In this document: one piece after another, positions 45,654-55,236 of the stretch
How the letters are laid out: the number at the start of each line of letters is the position of its first letter
Numbering within the stretch: position 1 is the first letter of the stretch
DNA from: Prochlorococcus sp. AG-418-I20
Lineage (GTDB): Bacteria > Cyanobacteriota > Cyanobacteriia > PCC-6307 > Cyanobiaceae
Assembly (NCBI GenBank): GCA_003214175.1
Contig: QCLZ01000003.1
Span: forward strand, 24,001-88,000
DNA length: 64,000 bases
Direction of reading: 5' to 3'
Notes under the pieces: generated by a model
Database searches by the model: none
Told to the model about the DNA's origin: nothing
The model's input: the letters and a program-made list of their open reading frames with translations, nothing else
Translations under genes and position numbers: made by a program

Positions 45654-45717
45654 AAAGTATTATTGACATATATAGAATGGACTATAAGTAATACCTCTTT
45701 GATATTATTTGACTTTA

Positions 45718-47376
45718 ATGACAAGATCTTATTCAAAATATTCTGCAAAAGATGACTTGATTTGGTTGATTTTGAGACCATGGATTTTTATCCCAAGAGT
45801 TTTATATATCCTTTTAACTTTTATTTTTCTTTTTTTAAGAATACTTTTTCAAGGTAACAGTAAAAATAAAAATGTACAAAAAAATCTTTCAAAATATCTT
45901 TTCGACGTAATAACAGATTTAGGCCCTTGTTTTATAAAATTAGGCCAGGCACTTTCAACTAGACCAGATCTTGTTAGACAAGATTGGCTAGCAGAACTTA
46001 CGAATTTACAGGATAATCTCCCAGCATTTGATCACAAAATTGCCTTAAAAATTATTGAAGAGGAACTTGGTGCGCCACCTAATGAACTATTTGATGACTT
46101 CCCTGAGACTCCAGTTGCTTCAGCAAGCTTAGGTCAGGTTTATAAAACAAAAACAAAAAATAATACTTATGTAGCTGTGAAAGTACAGAGGCCAAATTTA
46201 TACTTTCTTATAAGAAGAGATGTTGTGATATTAAGGTTTCTAGCAACTTTTTTGTCACCATTCTTACCACTAAATATTGGTGTAGGAATTGGAGAAATAA
46301 TTGATGAATTCGGGAAGTCACTTTTCGATGAAATTGACTACGAAAAAGAGGGTGAAAATGCTATGAAGTTTTCGGGTCTGTTCAAAAATAACCCAAATGT
46401 TTTTATCCCTAAATTGGAAAAACAGTTTTCATCAAAGAGAATTATTACAACTTCGTGGATTGATGGAGTCAAATTAAGAGATAGGGTTTTATTGGAGGAA
46501 AATAACCTAGTTCCGTCATCCTTTGTAAAAACATGTGTAATTAGTGGTTTACAACAATTATTTGAATATGGATATTTCCATGCAGACCCACATCCCGGCA
46601 ATATGTTTGCTCTAAAAGGAGGAAGTGCAGATTTAGGGAATTTAGCTTATGTAGATTTTGGAATGATGGATACAATCACAAATTCAGATAGGCTTACTCT
46701 CATTAAGGCAATTGTTCACATAATAAACGAAGAGTATTATCTCCTTGCAAAAGATTTTCAGAAATTAGGTTTTTTAACCAAAGATCAAGACCTCCATACA
46801 CTTGTTGAACCATTAAAAGAAGTTTTAGGTGGATCTCTAAGTGCTGAGGTTGGAAATTTTAATCTTAAAAACGTAACTGATAAATTCTCAAAACTAATGT
46901 ATTCTTATCCTTTTAGAGTGCCTAGTAGGTTTGCATTAATAATAAGAGCAGTTGTTAGTCAAGAAGGACTAGCACTAAGACTTGATCCTGAATTTAAAAT
47001 TTTAAAAGTCGCATATCCCTACATAGCTAAAAAATTACTTACTGATAATTCTGAAGAGATTTTAGGAATTCTTTTGGAAGTTGTTTTTGATAATAAAGGT
47101 CGAATTCAAATAGAAAAAGTCGAAAGTTTATTAAATACTTTGTTTAAGGATTCTGAAAATATTAATTCAGATCTCATACCAGTTGCTAACGCTGGATTAA
47201 AGTTATTTGTGAGTAAACAAGGATCAGAAGTTCGAAAAAATCTTCTTTTAAGCCTTATCAAAGATGAAAAGTTAGAATTAACTGATGCAAAAAAACTCTT
47301 AGTTTTAATTAGAGATACTTTTAATCCTTTGAATCTTGCGAAAAGTGCAGTTCAAAAATTTATTTCTCCAGTTTAG
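45718..47376 (+). CDS. ABC1/UbiB family atypical kinase
   Basis: A protein of about 552 residues with the ABC1 motifs: K-x-G-Q-x-x-S-T-R (F-I-K-L-G-Q-A-L-S-T-R-P-D-L), P-V-A-S-A-S-L-G-Q-V-Y in place of the glycine loop, V-A-V-K-V-Q-R-P, Y-F-H-A-D-P-H-P-G-N-M and Y-V-D-F-G-M. C-terminal hydrophobic segments suggest membrane association. The family supports quinone or lipid metabolism in plastids and cyanobacteria. A TTG at 45709 would add three residues; the ATG at 45718 is preferred. Confidence 0.92.
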   Translation: MTRSYSKYSAKDDLIWLILRPWIFIPRVLYILLTFIFLFLRILFQGNSKNKNVQKNLSKYLFDVITDLGPCFIKLGQALSTRPDLVRQDWLAELTNLQDNLPAFDHKIALKIIEEELGAPPNELFDDFPETPVASASLGQVYKTKTKNNTYVAVKVQRPNLYFLIRRDVVILRFLATFLSPFLPLNIGVGIGEIIDEFGKSLFDEIDYEKEGENAMKFSGLFKNNPNVFIPKLEKQFSSKRIITTSWIDGVKLRDRVLLEENNLVPSSFVKTCVISGLQQLFEYGYFHADPHPGNMFALKGGSADLGNLAYVDFGMMDTITNSDRLTLIKAIVHIINEEYYLLAKDFQKLGFLTKDQDLHTLVEPLKEVLGGSLSAEVGNFNLKNVTDKFSKLMYSYPFRVPSRFALIIRAVVSQEGLALRLDPEFKILKVAYPYIAKKLLTDNSEEILGILLEVVFDNKGRIQIEKVESLLNTLFKDSENINSDLIPVANAGLKLFVSKQGSEVRKNLLLSLIKDEKLELTDAKKLLVLIRDTFNPLNLAKSAVQKFISPV

Positions 47377-47610
47377 TTAAATTTATCTTTAGGCACTAAC
47401 TTAATGATTTTTAATTGAAAAACATTTTTTAATTAATTTGCATAAAAAAATGCTCTTTTTCAAGACCGAAATAGACAAATTAAAGGTTTTCAAGCTTAAT
47501 TGATTATTAATCTGATTGATTTACTAAGAATTAAGTTTGCTAATATTAAATTGAATACCTTAATAAGGTGATTAGAAATTAATATTTACTAATTAAATAG
47601 AGAATATGCA
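47377..47610. other. Gap before the RodZ-like gene
   Basis: AT-rich gap holding a weak hairpin GCAT-AAAAAA-ATGC followed by CTTTTT near 47440-47460 (a possible terminator of the ABC1 gene). A perfect palindrome ACCTTA-A-TAAGGT lies at 47557-47569, about 40 bp before the next start, a possible operator. Confidence 0.35.
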
Positions 47611-48105
47611 ATGAATTTTTTAAAAAATCTATTCTTATTTGATAAAGATTCTGAAAATAACATAACTTTAAATAAAGTAGACGTTGATCAATATGAAAAA
47701 ATTGCGGAGTTAGTAAAAGAATCAAGAATCCAACAAAACCTAACAATCCAAGAATTGTCGCTTATTTCAAAAATACCTACACAAACAATTAATGCTATTG
47801 AAAATAATAATACAAATAGTAGACCAGACTATCCCTTCATAAGATCAATACTTCTTAAATTAGAGGAATGTCTTGTTTTAAAAAAAAATACATTAGTAAA
47901 ATTAGCAATACAAGATCGAAATACTCTCCAGAGAAAAAAAAAGGCATTACTTGTTAACAAATTTGATCTAATAAATACTTGGCAAGGAAGTGTTTTATAT
48001 TTCCTTATATTGGTTCTAGCGATACTTTTTTTGAAGAGATATTTTATGTCAAATGTGAAAATTATTGAAATTCAAACTATTGAAAACAAAGTCATTGATA
48101 AATAG
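47611..48105 (+). CDS. RodZ-like helix-turn-helix membrane protein
   Basis: A 164-residue protein with a Cro/RodZ-type HTH (about residues 31-60: R-I-Q-Q-N-L-T-I-Q-E-L-S-L-I-S-K-I-P) and a single transmembrane helix (about 128-147) with a short outer tail. That is the N-terminal half of RodZ, which ties MreB filaments to the membrane; the long periplasmic domain is absent. It might instead be a membrane-bound regulator. Confidence 0.7.
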   Translation: MNFLKNLFLFDKDSENNITLNKVDVDQYEKIAELVKESRIQQNLTIQELSLISKIPTQTINAIENNNTNSRPDYPFIRSILLKLEECLVLKKNTLVKLAIQDRNTLQRKKKALLVNKFDLINTWQGSVLYFLILVLAILFLKRYFMSNVKIIEIQTIENKVIDK

Positions 48106-48119
48106 TATTTAAAAAATTT

Positions 48120-49640
48120 TTATTTTCTAGTTCTTCCAAAATTATCTCCTAGCTCACTAAAAATTCTAATGTTTTCATCTATTTCGTCTAGAGATTGATC
48201 TAACTTCCATCTCCAGTTGTCTTTTGTAGTTCCAGGTCTGTTTAATCTACTTGAATCATCTAGAGATAATATATCTTGTATTGGAGAGATAAAAAGATTC
48301 GCATTTGTTTTCATCCCTATTTCTATTAAACTCCATGAAGGATTTTCTGAGAATTTATAATTATCTTTTATTCTTATTTTGGTATTCTTGTCTAAATTTT
48401 CCCACCATGAAATGGAAGTAGAATTATCATGAGTACCTGTATAGACAATCCAATTTTCTCCTTCGATATTCTCAGGTAAATATGGGTTATCTTCGTTGCC
48501 ATCAAAAGCGAATTGCAAAATTTTCATCCCTGGGAGCTCAAATTTTTTTCTTAATTTTTCGACATCTTGTGTTATTAAACCAAGATCCTCTGCGATAATT
48601 GGTAAATAATCAGCCCCTAGATCTTTTTTTAGTTTATTCAATAATGTTCTCCCGGGAGAATTTATCCACTTACCACAAATCGCTGATTTTGAATTGCCAT
48701 TAACTCTCCAGTAACCAGCTAAGCCTCTGAAATGATCAAATCTTAATAAGTCCACAAGATTAAATTGCCTTTTAAATCTTTTTCTCCACCAATCGAAATT
48801 AGTCTTTTTATGTTTTGACCAAAAGTAAGTTGGGGTTCCCCACAATTGTCCTGTTGATGAAAAATAATCAGGTGGCACACCGCTTTGAAAGATTAAATCA
48901 CCATTTTTAAAAATTGAGAATAGTGATGTGTTACTCCATACGTCCGCGCTGTCCCTAGAAACATAAAAGGGCAAATCTCCTATTAACTTAATATTGAGTG
49001 AGTTTGCAAAGTTTTTAATGGCACTCCATTGCTTATCTAGTTGCCACTGTATTAATTTTATTTCAAGTATTTTGTCGCTTTTTTTCTGAATATATGAGCT
49101 TAAAAACTTTTTGTTTTTTACTTTAAATTCTTGAGGCCATTCCCACCAAGGCAACATATTAAATTCCTCCCTGATTACTGTAAATATTGCATAATCATGA
49201 ACCCAAGAATTCTTACTAATCCATTTTTGAAAATCAAGTTTTCTTTTTTCAGATTGGGAACTCCAACTTTGAAAAAGTAGGTGACCTAATTTTTTTGTTA
49301 AATCATCAGCAGCATCAAAATCAAAATGATTCTTATTATTACTTGTGGGCCCTAATTCATCTTTATTAGAAATAAAAATAAAACCTTTCTCAACTAAATC
49401 ATCTACATCAAGAAACCATGGGTTCAGTGCAAAACTAGAAGGAGAACTATATGGGGAACCTGTTGAATCAGTAGGCGTAAGAGGTAAAAATTGCCAGTAT
49501 TCAATCCCATATTTATGAAGCTTTTTTATCCACTCTTTAGCCACCTTACCAAAAGTTCCACATACTCTTCCTCCTGGTATAGATGAAGGATGCATAAGTA
49601 CGCCTAATGATTTTTTGGGAAGTACTTTATCTGTAAGCAT
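48120..49640 (-). CDS. malQ: 4-alpha-glucanotransferase
   Basis: Transfers alpha-1,4-glucan segments in glycogen and maltodextrin metabolism (GH77). The 506-residue length is standard. Motifs are Y-W-Q-F-L-P-L-T-P-T, G-S-P-Y-S-S-P-S-S-F-A-L-N-P, G-D-L-P-F-Y-V (acceptor site), L-L-R-F-D-H-F-R-G with the catalytic Asp, I-A-E-D-L-G (acid/base Glu) and T-G-T-H-D-N (third Asp). A lone minus-strand gene. Confidence 0.97.
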   Translation of the reverse strand: MLTDKVLPKKSLGVLMHPSSIPGGRVCGTFGKVAKEWIKKLHKYGIEYWQFLPLTPTDSTGSPYSSPSSFALNPWFLDVDDLVEKGFIFISNKDELGPTSNNKNHFDFDAADDLTKKLGHLLFQSWSSQSEKRKLDFQKWISKNSWVHDYAIFTVIREEFNMLPWWEWPQEFKVKNKKFLSSYIQKKSDKILEIKLIQWQLDKQWSAIKNFANSLNIKLIGDLPFYVSRDSADVWSNTSLFSIFKNGDLIFQSGVPPDYFSSTGQLWGTPTYFWSKHKKTNFDWWRKRFKRQFNLVDLLRFDHFRGLAGYWRVNGNSKSAICGKWINSPGRTLLNKLKKDLGADYLPIIAEDLGLITQDVEKLRKKFELPGMKILQFAFDGNEDNPYLPENIEGENWIVYTGTHDNSTSISWWENLDKNTKIRIKDNYKFSENPSWSLIEIGMKTNANLFISPIQDILSLDDSSRLNRPGTTKDNWRWKLDQSLDEIDENIRIFSELGDNFGRTRK

Positions 49641-49891
49641 CTTTATATTATATCTTTTTCTTTGAAATTAAATTTTTATTAATTGTCTAAATTCAACGAT
49701 ATACAAATTTTTTCTAATTGACAAATACATTCATTAATATTTTAAGACTGTATTGAAAATAAATTGTTATTTTCGTCAGTTTTTTTTAATATTTGTTCAA
49801 GAGATGTAAGTTTGAAAAGATCTAGTAATTATCTTTTGCGAAATTCACATAAACGACTACGATAAGGATATAGTTTTATATTGCTAATTTC

Positions 49892-50887
49892 GTGACAAGT
49901 TTCATCACGGCAGTGCAGAATAAAGAATCGAATTTTAATCTAACTAATACTAGATTAAGACTAGTAGGCGGAACAACAAATCCTAAATTAGCTGAAGAAA
50001 TTGCATCATACTTAGGAATTAAAAATGTACCTTTGATATCTAAAAGATTTGCTGATGGAGAACTTTATGTTCAAATTCAGCAATCTATTAGAGGTTGTGA
50101 TGTGTTTCTTATACAACCTACATGCGCTCCTGTAAATGATAGTTTAATGGAACTTATGATTATGGTTGATGCTTGCAAGAGGGCTTCTGCCAGGCAAATA
50201 ACTGCTGTAATACCTTATTTTGGATATGCAAGGGCTGATAGAAAGACCTCAGGAAGAGAGTCTATAACCGCAAAACTTACTGCTAATTTACTAGAGAAAT
50301 CTGGAGTCGATAGGGTCCTTGCTATGGATTTACATTCGGCTCAAATACAAGGTTATTTTGATATCCCATGTGATCACATTTACGGATCACCTGTATTAAT
50401 TGATTATTTAGAATCTTTAAACTTAAAGGATGTCGTAGTTGTTTCTCCCGATGTTGGTGGAGTGGCGAGAGCAAGAGCATTCGCAAAATTAATGAAAGAT
50501 GCCCCCCTAGCAATAATCGATAAAAGGAGATCCTCTCATAATATTGCTGAAAGTTTAACAGTTATTGGTGAAGTTAAAGGTAAAACAGCTATTCTCATAG
50601 ACGATATGATTGACACTGGCGGAACAATTTGTTCTGGAGCTAATTTATTAAAAAAAGAAGGAGCTAAAAGAATATTCGCATGTGCCTCTCATGCAGTATT
50701 TTCTCCGCCTTCTTATGAAAGATTAAGTGTTAAGGATTTATTCGAACAAGTTATTGTGACAAACAGCATACCAGTGTTGGTTAAAGATGATTTTCAACAG
50801 TTAAAAGTCCTTTCTGTCGCAAATATGCTTGGAGAAGCTATTTGGAGAATACACGAAGAAAGTTCAGTAAGCTCAATGTTTAGGTAA
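49892..50887 (+). CDS. prs: Ribose-phosphate pyrophosphokinase
   Basis: Makes PRPP from ribose 5-phosphate and ATP. The 331-residue protein uses a GTG start at 49892, giving about 20 residues before the conserved core L-V-G-G-T-T-N-P-K-L-A. It has Y-F-G-Y-A-R-A-D-R-K, D-L-H-S-A-Q-I-Q-G-Y-F-D, the flexible-loop V-V-V-S-P-D-V-G-G, and the PRPP motif I-D-D-M-I-D-T-G-G-T. It supplies PRPP for purines, His and Trp, and for Apt earlier in this window. Confidence 0.97.
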   Translation: MTSFITAVQNKESNFNLTNTRLRLVGGTTNPKLAEEIASYLGIKNVPLISKRFADGELYVQIQQSIRGCDVFLIQPTCAPVNDSLMELMIMVDACKRASARQITAVIPYFGYARADRKTSGRESITAKLTANLLEKSGVDRVLAMDLHSAQIQGYFDIPCDHIYGSPVLIDYLESLNLKDVVVVSPDVGGVARARAFAKLMKDAPLAIIDKRRSSHNIAESLTVIGEVKGKTAILIDDMIDTGGTICSGANLLKKEGAKRIFACASHAVFSPPSYERLSVKDLFEQVIVTNSIPVLVKDDFQQLKVLSVANMLGEAIWRIHEESSVSSMFR

Positions 50888-50896
50888 ACATTAAAC

Positions 50897-51337
50897 TTAT
50901 TTTTTGCTTTTCTTTTTGAATTCCTTTACTTTCTTTTCGTATTCTTTTTTTATTTTCTTTGGAATACTATCTGGACAAATGTTAAGTGCACTTCCAACAA
51001 TCTGAAACGTAGCAGCATTATATAATCTTTTTTCATCAAGTTTTTCATTTCCTAGGTCTTTTATTACACCACCATGCTTACCAATTATTACATTTGCAAA
51101 GGTAGCACTTGCTATACCAAGACCTTTGTTAAAATCTACTTCAGCTTTTGATGCTATACAAAGATAAGAGGCCCCCATTTGTCGATATAAAAAAAGATCT
51201 TTTTCAGAGGCTGCACTTAAATTTTCTTGAGCTTTAGCTTGTTTATTTATCGTATTAAGCTCAAAAATTGTAAAGGGTATAAAAAGCGAAATACCTAATA
51301 ATTTAAGAATTTTCTTTGAATAAAAATTAATACCCAT
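50897..51337 (-). CDS. Exported hypothetical protein
   Basis: A 146-residue protein with a signal-like hydrophobic segment (about 10-27) and A-K-A cleavage site. The mature part has two cysteines (Y-L-C-I-A-S-K, L-N-I-C-P-D) about 60 residues apart and a very basic Lys-rich tail of about 15 residues. Probably periplasmic. I recall related proteins being labelled as a cAMP phosphodiesterase, but see no motif for this and do not adopt it. Confidence 0.65.
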   Translation of the reverse strand: MGINFYSKKILKLLGISLFIPFTIFELNTINKQAKAQENLSAASEKDLFLYRQMGASYLCIASKAEVDFNKGLGIASATFANVIIGKHGGVIKDLGNEKLDEKRLYNAATFQIVGSALNICPDSIPKKIKKEYEKKVKEFKKKSKK

Positions 51338-51399
51338 TAATTACTTATATTTACTACAAGATAACATTTTTAATTTTACTATTAATTAGTAGGAATAAC

Positions 51400-51942
51400 T
51401 TATTTAATAATTTTTATTTCGTGATGATTCTCTACTATTTTTAATTTATTTTGTTGCCATGAATATATAACCCTGAATCTATAATTATCAGAATCTACTA
51501 GTCTTGTATGTTCAAGAATATACCAATCATCATAAGAAGATTCAAAAATCATTTCGTGTTCGTCAACTTGCTTAATATTTGAAATTCCTTCATTATCAGT
51601 AAAATAGAAATTCTCCCTCATAAGTTGATGTCCCCTTATGAAGGCTCGCATTTCTCCTTGTGCTTTAAATTGAGGATTTTCATCAAAGAAATTATATTTT
51701 TTTTCTGGATACCAGTTGAATTTGTAGTGAGATTCCCATTGAGATTTATTTTCAAGAGCTTGTATCTTTATATTCATACATAAATTATAAGTTTTTTGTT
51801 TTTCATTAAGAAAATATGTTCTGTTAGATTTCCATAATCCAATATTTCTAGAAAACCATCTTCTTAGATTACTATTTAAACTAATTTCCGGAGAATTATT
51901 ATCGCCAAAATTTAGGTTATTTTTTTGATTAATAACAACCAT
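51400..51942 (-). CDS. Hypothetical protein, possibly CpcS/CpeS-like beta-barrel
   Basis: A 180-residue soluble protein. Near residues 25-45 it has W-F-S-R-N-I-G-L-W-K-S-N-R-T-Y, and the rest alternates short strands, ending V-E-N-H-H-E-I-K-I. The W-F-x-R-S/N-x-G-x-W-x-S-x-R start resembles the CpcS/CpeS chromophore-lyase and related lipocalin-like families. The match is by eye and weak, so a general ligand-binding barrel is as likely. It is upstream of the exported protein on the same strand and divergent from sasA. Confidence 0.55.
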   Translation of the reverse strand: MVVINQKNNLNFGDNNSPEISLNSNLRRWFSRNIGLWKSNRTYFLNEKQKTYNLCMNIKIQALENKSQWESHYKFNWYPEKKYNFFDENPQFKAQGEMRAFIRGHQLMRENFYFTDNEGISNIKQVDEHEMIFESSYDDWYILEHTRLVDSDNYRFRVIYSWQQNKLKIVENHHEIKIIK

Positions 51943-52036
51943 ATATAAATAAGTCGTATTTATTTAATAGCTTATCTGTAGAATAAATATAAATATCTTA
52001 ATGTGTTTATAAGGATTAACAGCTTTTCAACACTTC

Positions 52037-53167
52037 ATGGGAAATATTTTGAATAGTAAAAAAGAATTAAAATTAATACTTGTAGCAGCTAGAAATCAAC
52101 TTTCTAGTAGTGATATTAAGTCCTTAATTGCCTATTTAGAATCAGATGATTGTGAATTTGAGATATCTCTTCAGATTTCTGAGCCCACAGAACAACCAGA
52201 ATTACTTGAATTACATAGATTAGTTGCTATCCCAGCTCTTATAAAGGTTTCCCCAGCGCCAAAACAAATATTTGCAGGAAGCAATATTTTTTCTCAGTTG
52301 CAAAAATGGTTACCAAGATGGAACCAGGAAGGCTTAACAAAAAATTTAGGTATTAATTTGCAACCATCAAAAATTGATTCAATAAGAACTCAAAAAGAAT
52401 TTCTTCTAGAAGACGAACTTCTTGTTTTAAGACAAGAGAATGAGACATTAACAAAAAGAATAGAATCTCAGGAAAGGTTATTAAGAATGGTTGCACATGA
52501 ATTAAGAACACCCTTAACCGCCGCCACCTTAGCTGTTCAAAGTCAAAAACTTGGACAAATAGATATTGCAAAATTGCAGGAAGTAATCAAGAGACGTCTT
52601 GAAGAGATTGAACTCTTATCTCAGGATCTTTTAGAGGTTGGTACCACTAAATGGGAAGCGTTATTTAATCCACAAAAAATTGACTTAGGTAATATTAGTG
52701 CTGAAGTAATACTCGAATTAGAAAAATTCTGGAGATTAAGGAATATTGAAATTGATACTGACATCCCATCTGATTTGCCGAGTGTATTTGCAGATCAAAG
52801 AAGAATGAGGCAAGTTTTTTTGAATTTAATTGAAAATGCCATTAAATTTTCTAAAGACTCTGGATCTATAAAAATAACGATGATTCACAAGACAAATCAA
52901 TGGGTAGAAATAACAATTTGTGACAAAGGTGCGGGTATTCCTATGAGTGAACAAAAAAGAATTTTTCTCGATAGAGTTAGGCTACCACAGACTTCAGAAG
53001 GAACCTCAGGATTTGGGATAGGTTTATCTGTATGTAGGAGAATAGTAGAAGTTCATGGCGGAAGAATATGGGTTGTATCTGAAATTGGCGTAGGTTCATG
53101 CTTTCATTTTACTGTTCCCGTGTGGCAAGGACAAAACAAAGAGCAACAATACTTGACGAAAGGTTAG
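52037..53167 (+). CDS. sasA: Circadian input/output histidine kinase SasA
   Basis: A 376-residue kinase: a KaiB-like thioredoxin-fold N-terminal domain (about 10-100, L-K-L-I-L-V-A-A-R ... [14 protein letters not shown]) that docks on KaiC, a dimerisation helix with phospho-His154 in V-A-H-E-L-R-T-P-L, and an ATPase domain ([23 protein letters not shown]). SasA relays the Kai clock state to RpaA. The regulator partner is not in this window. Confidence 0.95.
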   Translation: MGNILNSKKELKLILVAARNQLSSSDIKSLIAYLESDDCEFEISLQISEPTEQPELLELHRLVAIPALIKVSPAPKQIFAGSNIFSQLQKWLPRWNQEGLTKNLGINLQPSKIDSIRTQKEFLLEDELLVLRQENETLTKRIESQERLLRMVAHELRTPLTAATLAVQSQKLGQIDIAKLQEVIKRRLEEIELLSQDLLEVGTTKWEALFNPQKIDLGNISAEVILELEKFWRLRNIEIDTDIPSDLPSVFADQRRMRQVFLNLIENAIKFSKDSGSIKITMIHKTNQWVEITICDKGAGIPMSEQKRIFLDRVRLPQTSEGTSGFGIGLSVCRRIVEVHGGRIWVVSEIGVGSCFHFTVPVWQGQNKEQQYLTKG

Positions 53168-53208
53168 TCTTACTCTTAATTTTTAATAAGCTGTTATGCT
53201 TATTTCCT

Positions 53209-53281
53209 GGCCCCATCGTCTAGAGGCCTAGGACACCTCCCTTTCACGGAGGCGACAGGGGTTCGAATCCCCTTGGGGCTA
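53209..53281 (+). tRNA. tRNA-Glu (anticodon UUC)
   Basis: A plus-strand cloverleaf of 73 nt: acceptor GGCCCCA/TGGGGCT (one G-U pair), discriminator A, anticodon stem CCTCC/GGAGG with loop CTTTCAC giving TTC, and T arm GGGGTTCGAATCCCC. tRNA-Glu also feeds chlorophyll synthesis through glutamyl-tRNA reductase. No duplicated fragment was noticed nearby. Confidence 0.96.
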
Positions 53282-53298
53282 TTATTTAAAAATTAAGA

Positions 53299-53835
53299 CT
53301 AACCTCTTGATGATTTGGCTTGCCTATCTACGGCCATCAAATTTTCTGAAAGATCCTTTTTCAGTCTCTTCTCTATCATCCCTATAGGCATCCACTGACA
53401 ACCTTGAACAGTAAGTTCGTAAATTAATGAGTTTTTTAAGGTATTTTTAATACTTTGAATTTTCCAACTTCCTTCAAATTTTCTAAAATCTCCTTTAATT
53501 AAATTAAATTTTAAAAGGCCAAGTTCTTTATCCTCAAATAAATCAATAGTTACTTCAGCTGAAAACTTCATTCCAAGGAAATCTTGTGCCCCAACTTGTT
53601 TTAGATGAACATTATTGTTCTTTCGATATATTTTTTTGCTTGACAACAGATTTGGTATATAGAGATCTAGTCGATCGTAATCTGTTAAAACATTCCATAA
53701 TGAATCAAAACTTGAAGTAGTAGTTAGTTGAGCTGCAAGCCTTCTTGTTCCACCTGAAAGCTTTTCCATAGTTTGCTCAATTGTCGCGTAATCATCTTTT
53801 TTATTATGATCGACTGATTCTTGAGAATTATTCAT
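53299..53835 (-). CDS. SRPBCC (START-like) lipid/ligand-binding protein
   Basis: A 178-residue protein with a polar 25-residue leader and a polyketide-cyclase/COQ10-type domain: S-F-D-S-L-W-N-V-L-T-D-Y-D-R-L-D-L-Y-I-P-N-L, V-G-A-Q-D-F-L-G-M-K-F-S-A-E-V, F-R-K-F-E-G-S-W and W-M-P-I-G-M-I-E. The fold binds hydrophobic ligands such as quinones or lipids. Cyanobacterial relatives are mostly uncharacterised. It is convergent with tRNA-Glu and divergent from petH. Confidence 0.85.
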   Translation of the reverse strand: MNNSQESVDHNKKDDYATIEQTMEKLSGGTRRLAAQLTTTSSFDSLWNVLTDYDRLDLYIPNLLSSKKIYRKNNNVHLKQVGAQDFLGMKFSAEVTIDLFEDKELGLLKFNLIKGDFRKFEGSWKIQSIKNTLKNSLIYELTVQGCQWMPIGMIEKRLKKDLSENLMAVDRQAKSSRG

Positions 53836-53953
53836 AAATCAATTTTTTATAAAATAAAAAATTATTTCTGTGTAACTATACAGATAAAAACAGCAAATAC
53901 TGAAAATTGATAATAATTGCATTTATTTATCCCGATCTCAAAACGTAACCATT

Positions 53954-53972
53954 TTTGTAAAATCACTACAAA
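53954..53972. promoter_or_regulatory. Inverted repeat TTTGTA-N7-TACAAA upstream of petH
   Basis: A perfect 6+6 inverted repeat 45 bp before the petH ATG. It resembles the NtcA site GTA-N8-TAC but with a 7-base spacer, so it is a candidate only. petH is a known NtcA target in other cyanobacteria. Confidence 0.35.
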
Positions 53973-54013
53973 TTAAACTACAAATTGATAATCTCTTATA
54001 TATAGAAAAATAA

Positions 54014-55126
<1,113 letters not shown>

Positions 55127-55236
55127 ATATTTGATATTTAGATTTGAGTTTTTCCTACCAAATACTTTTTGGTTTAGACACAATATGTAGCTAATCGCAT
55201 AAAAAAAGAGGATTTTAAAAAAAGAATACTAAAAAT

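Noticed and set aside
49718-49740. TTGACA upstream of prs as a promoter
   Set aside because: No -10 hexamer at suitable spacing follows; the TAATAT is only 11 bases away.
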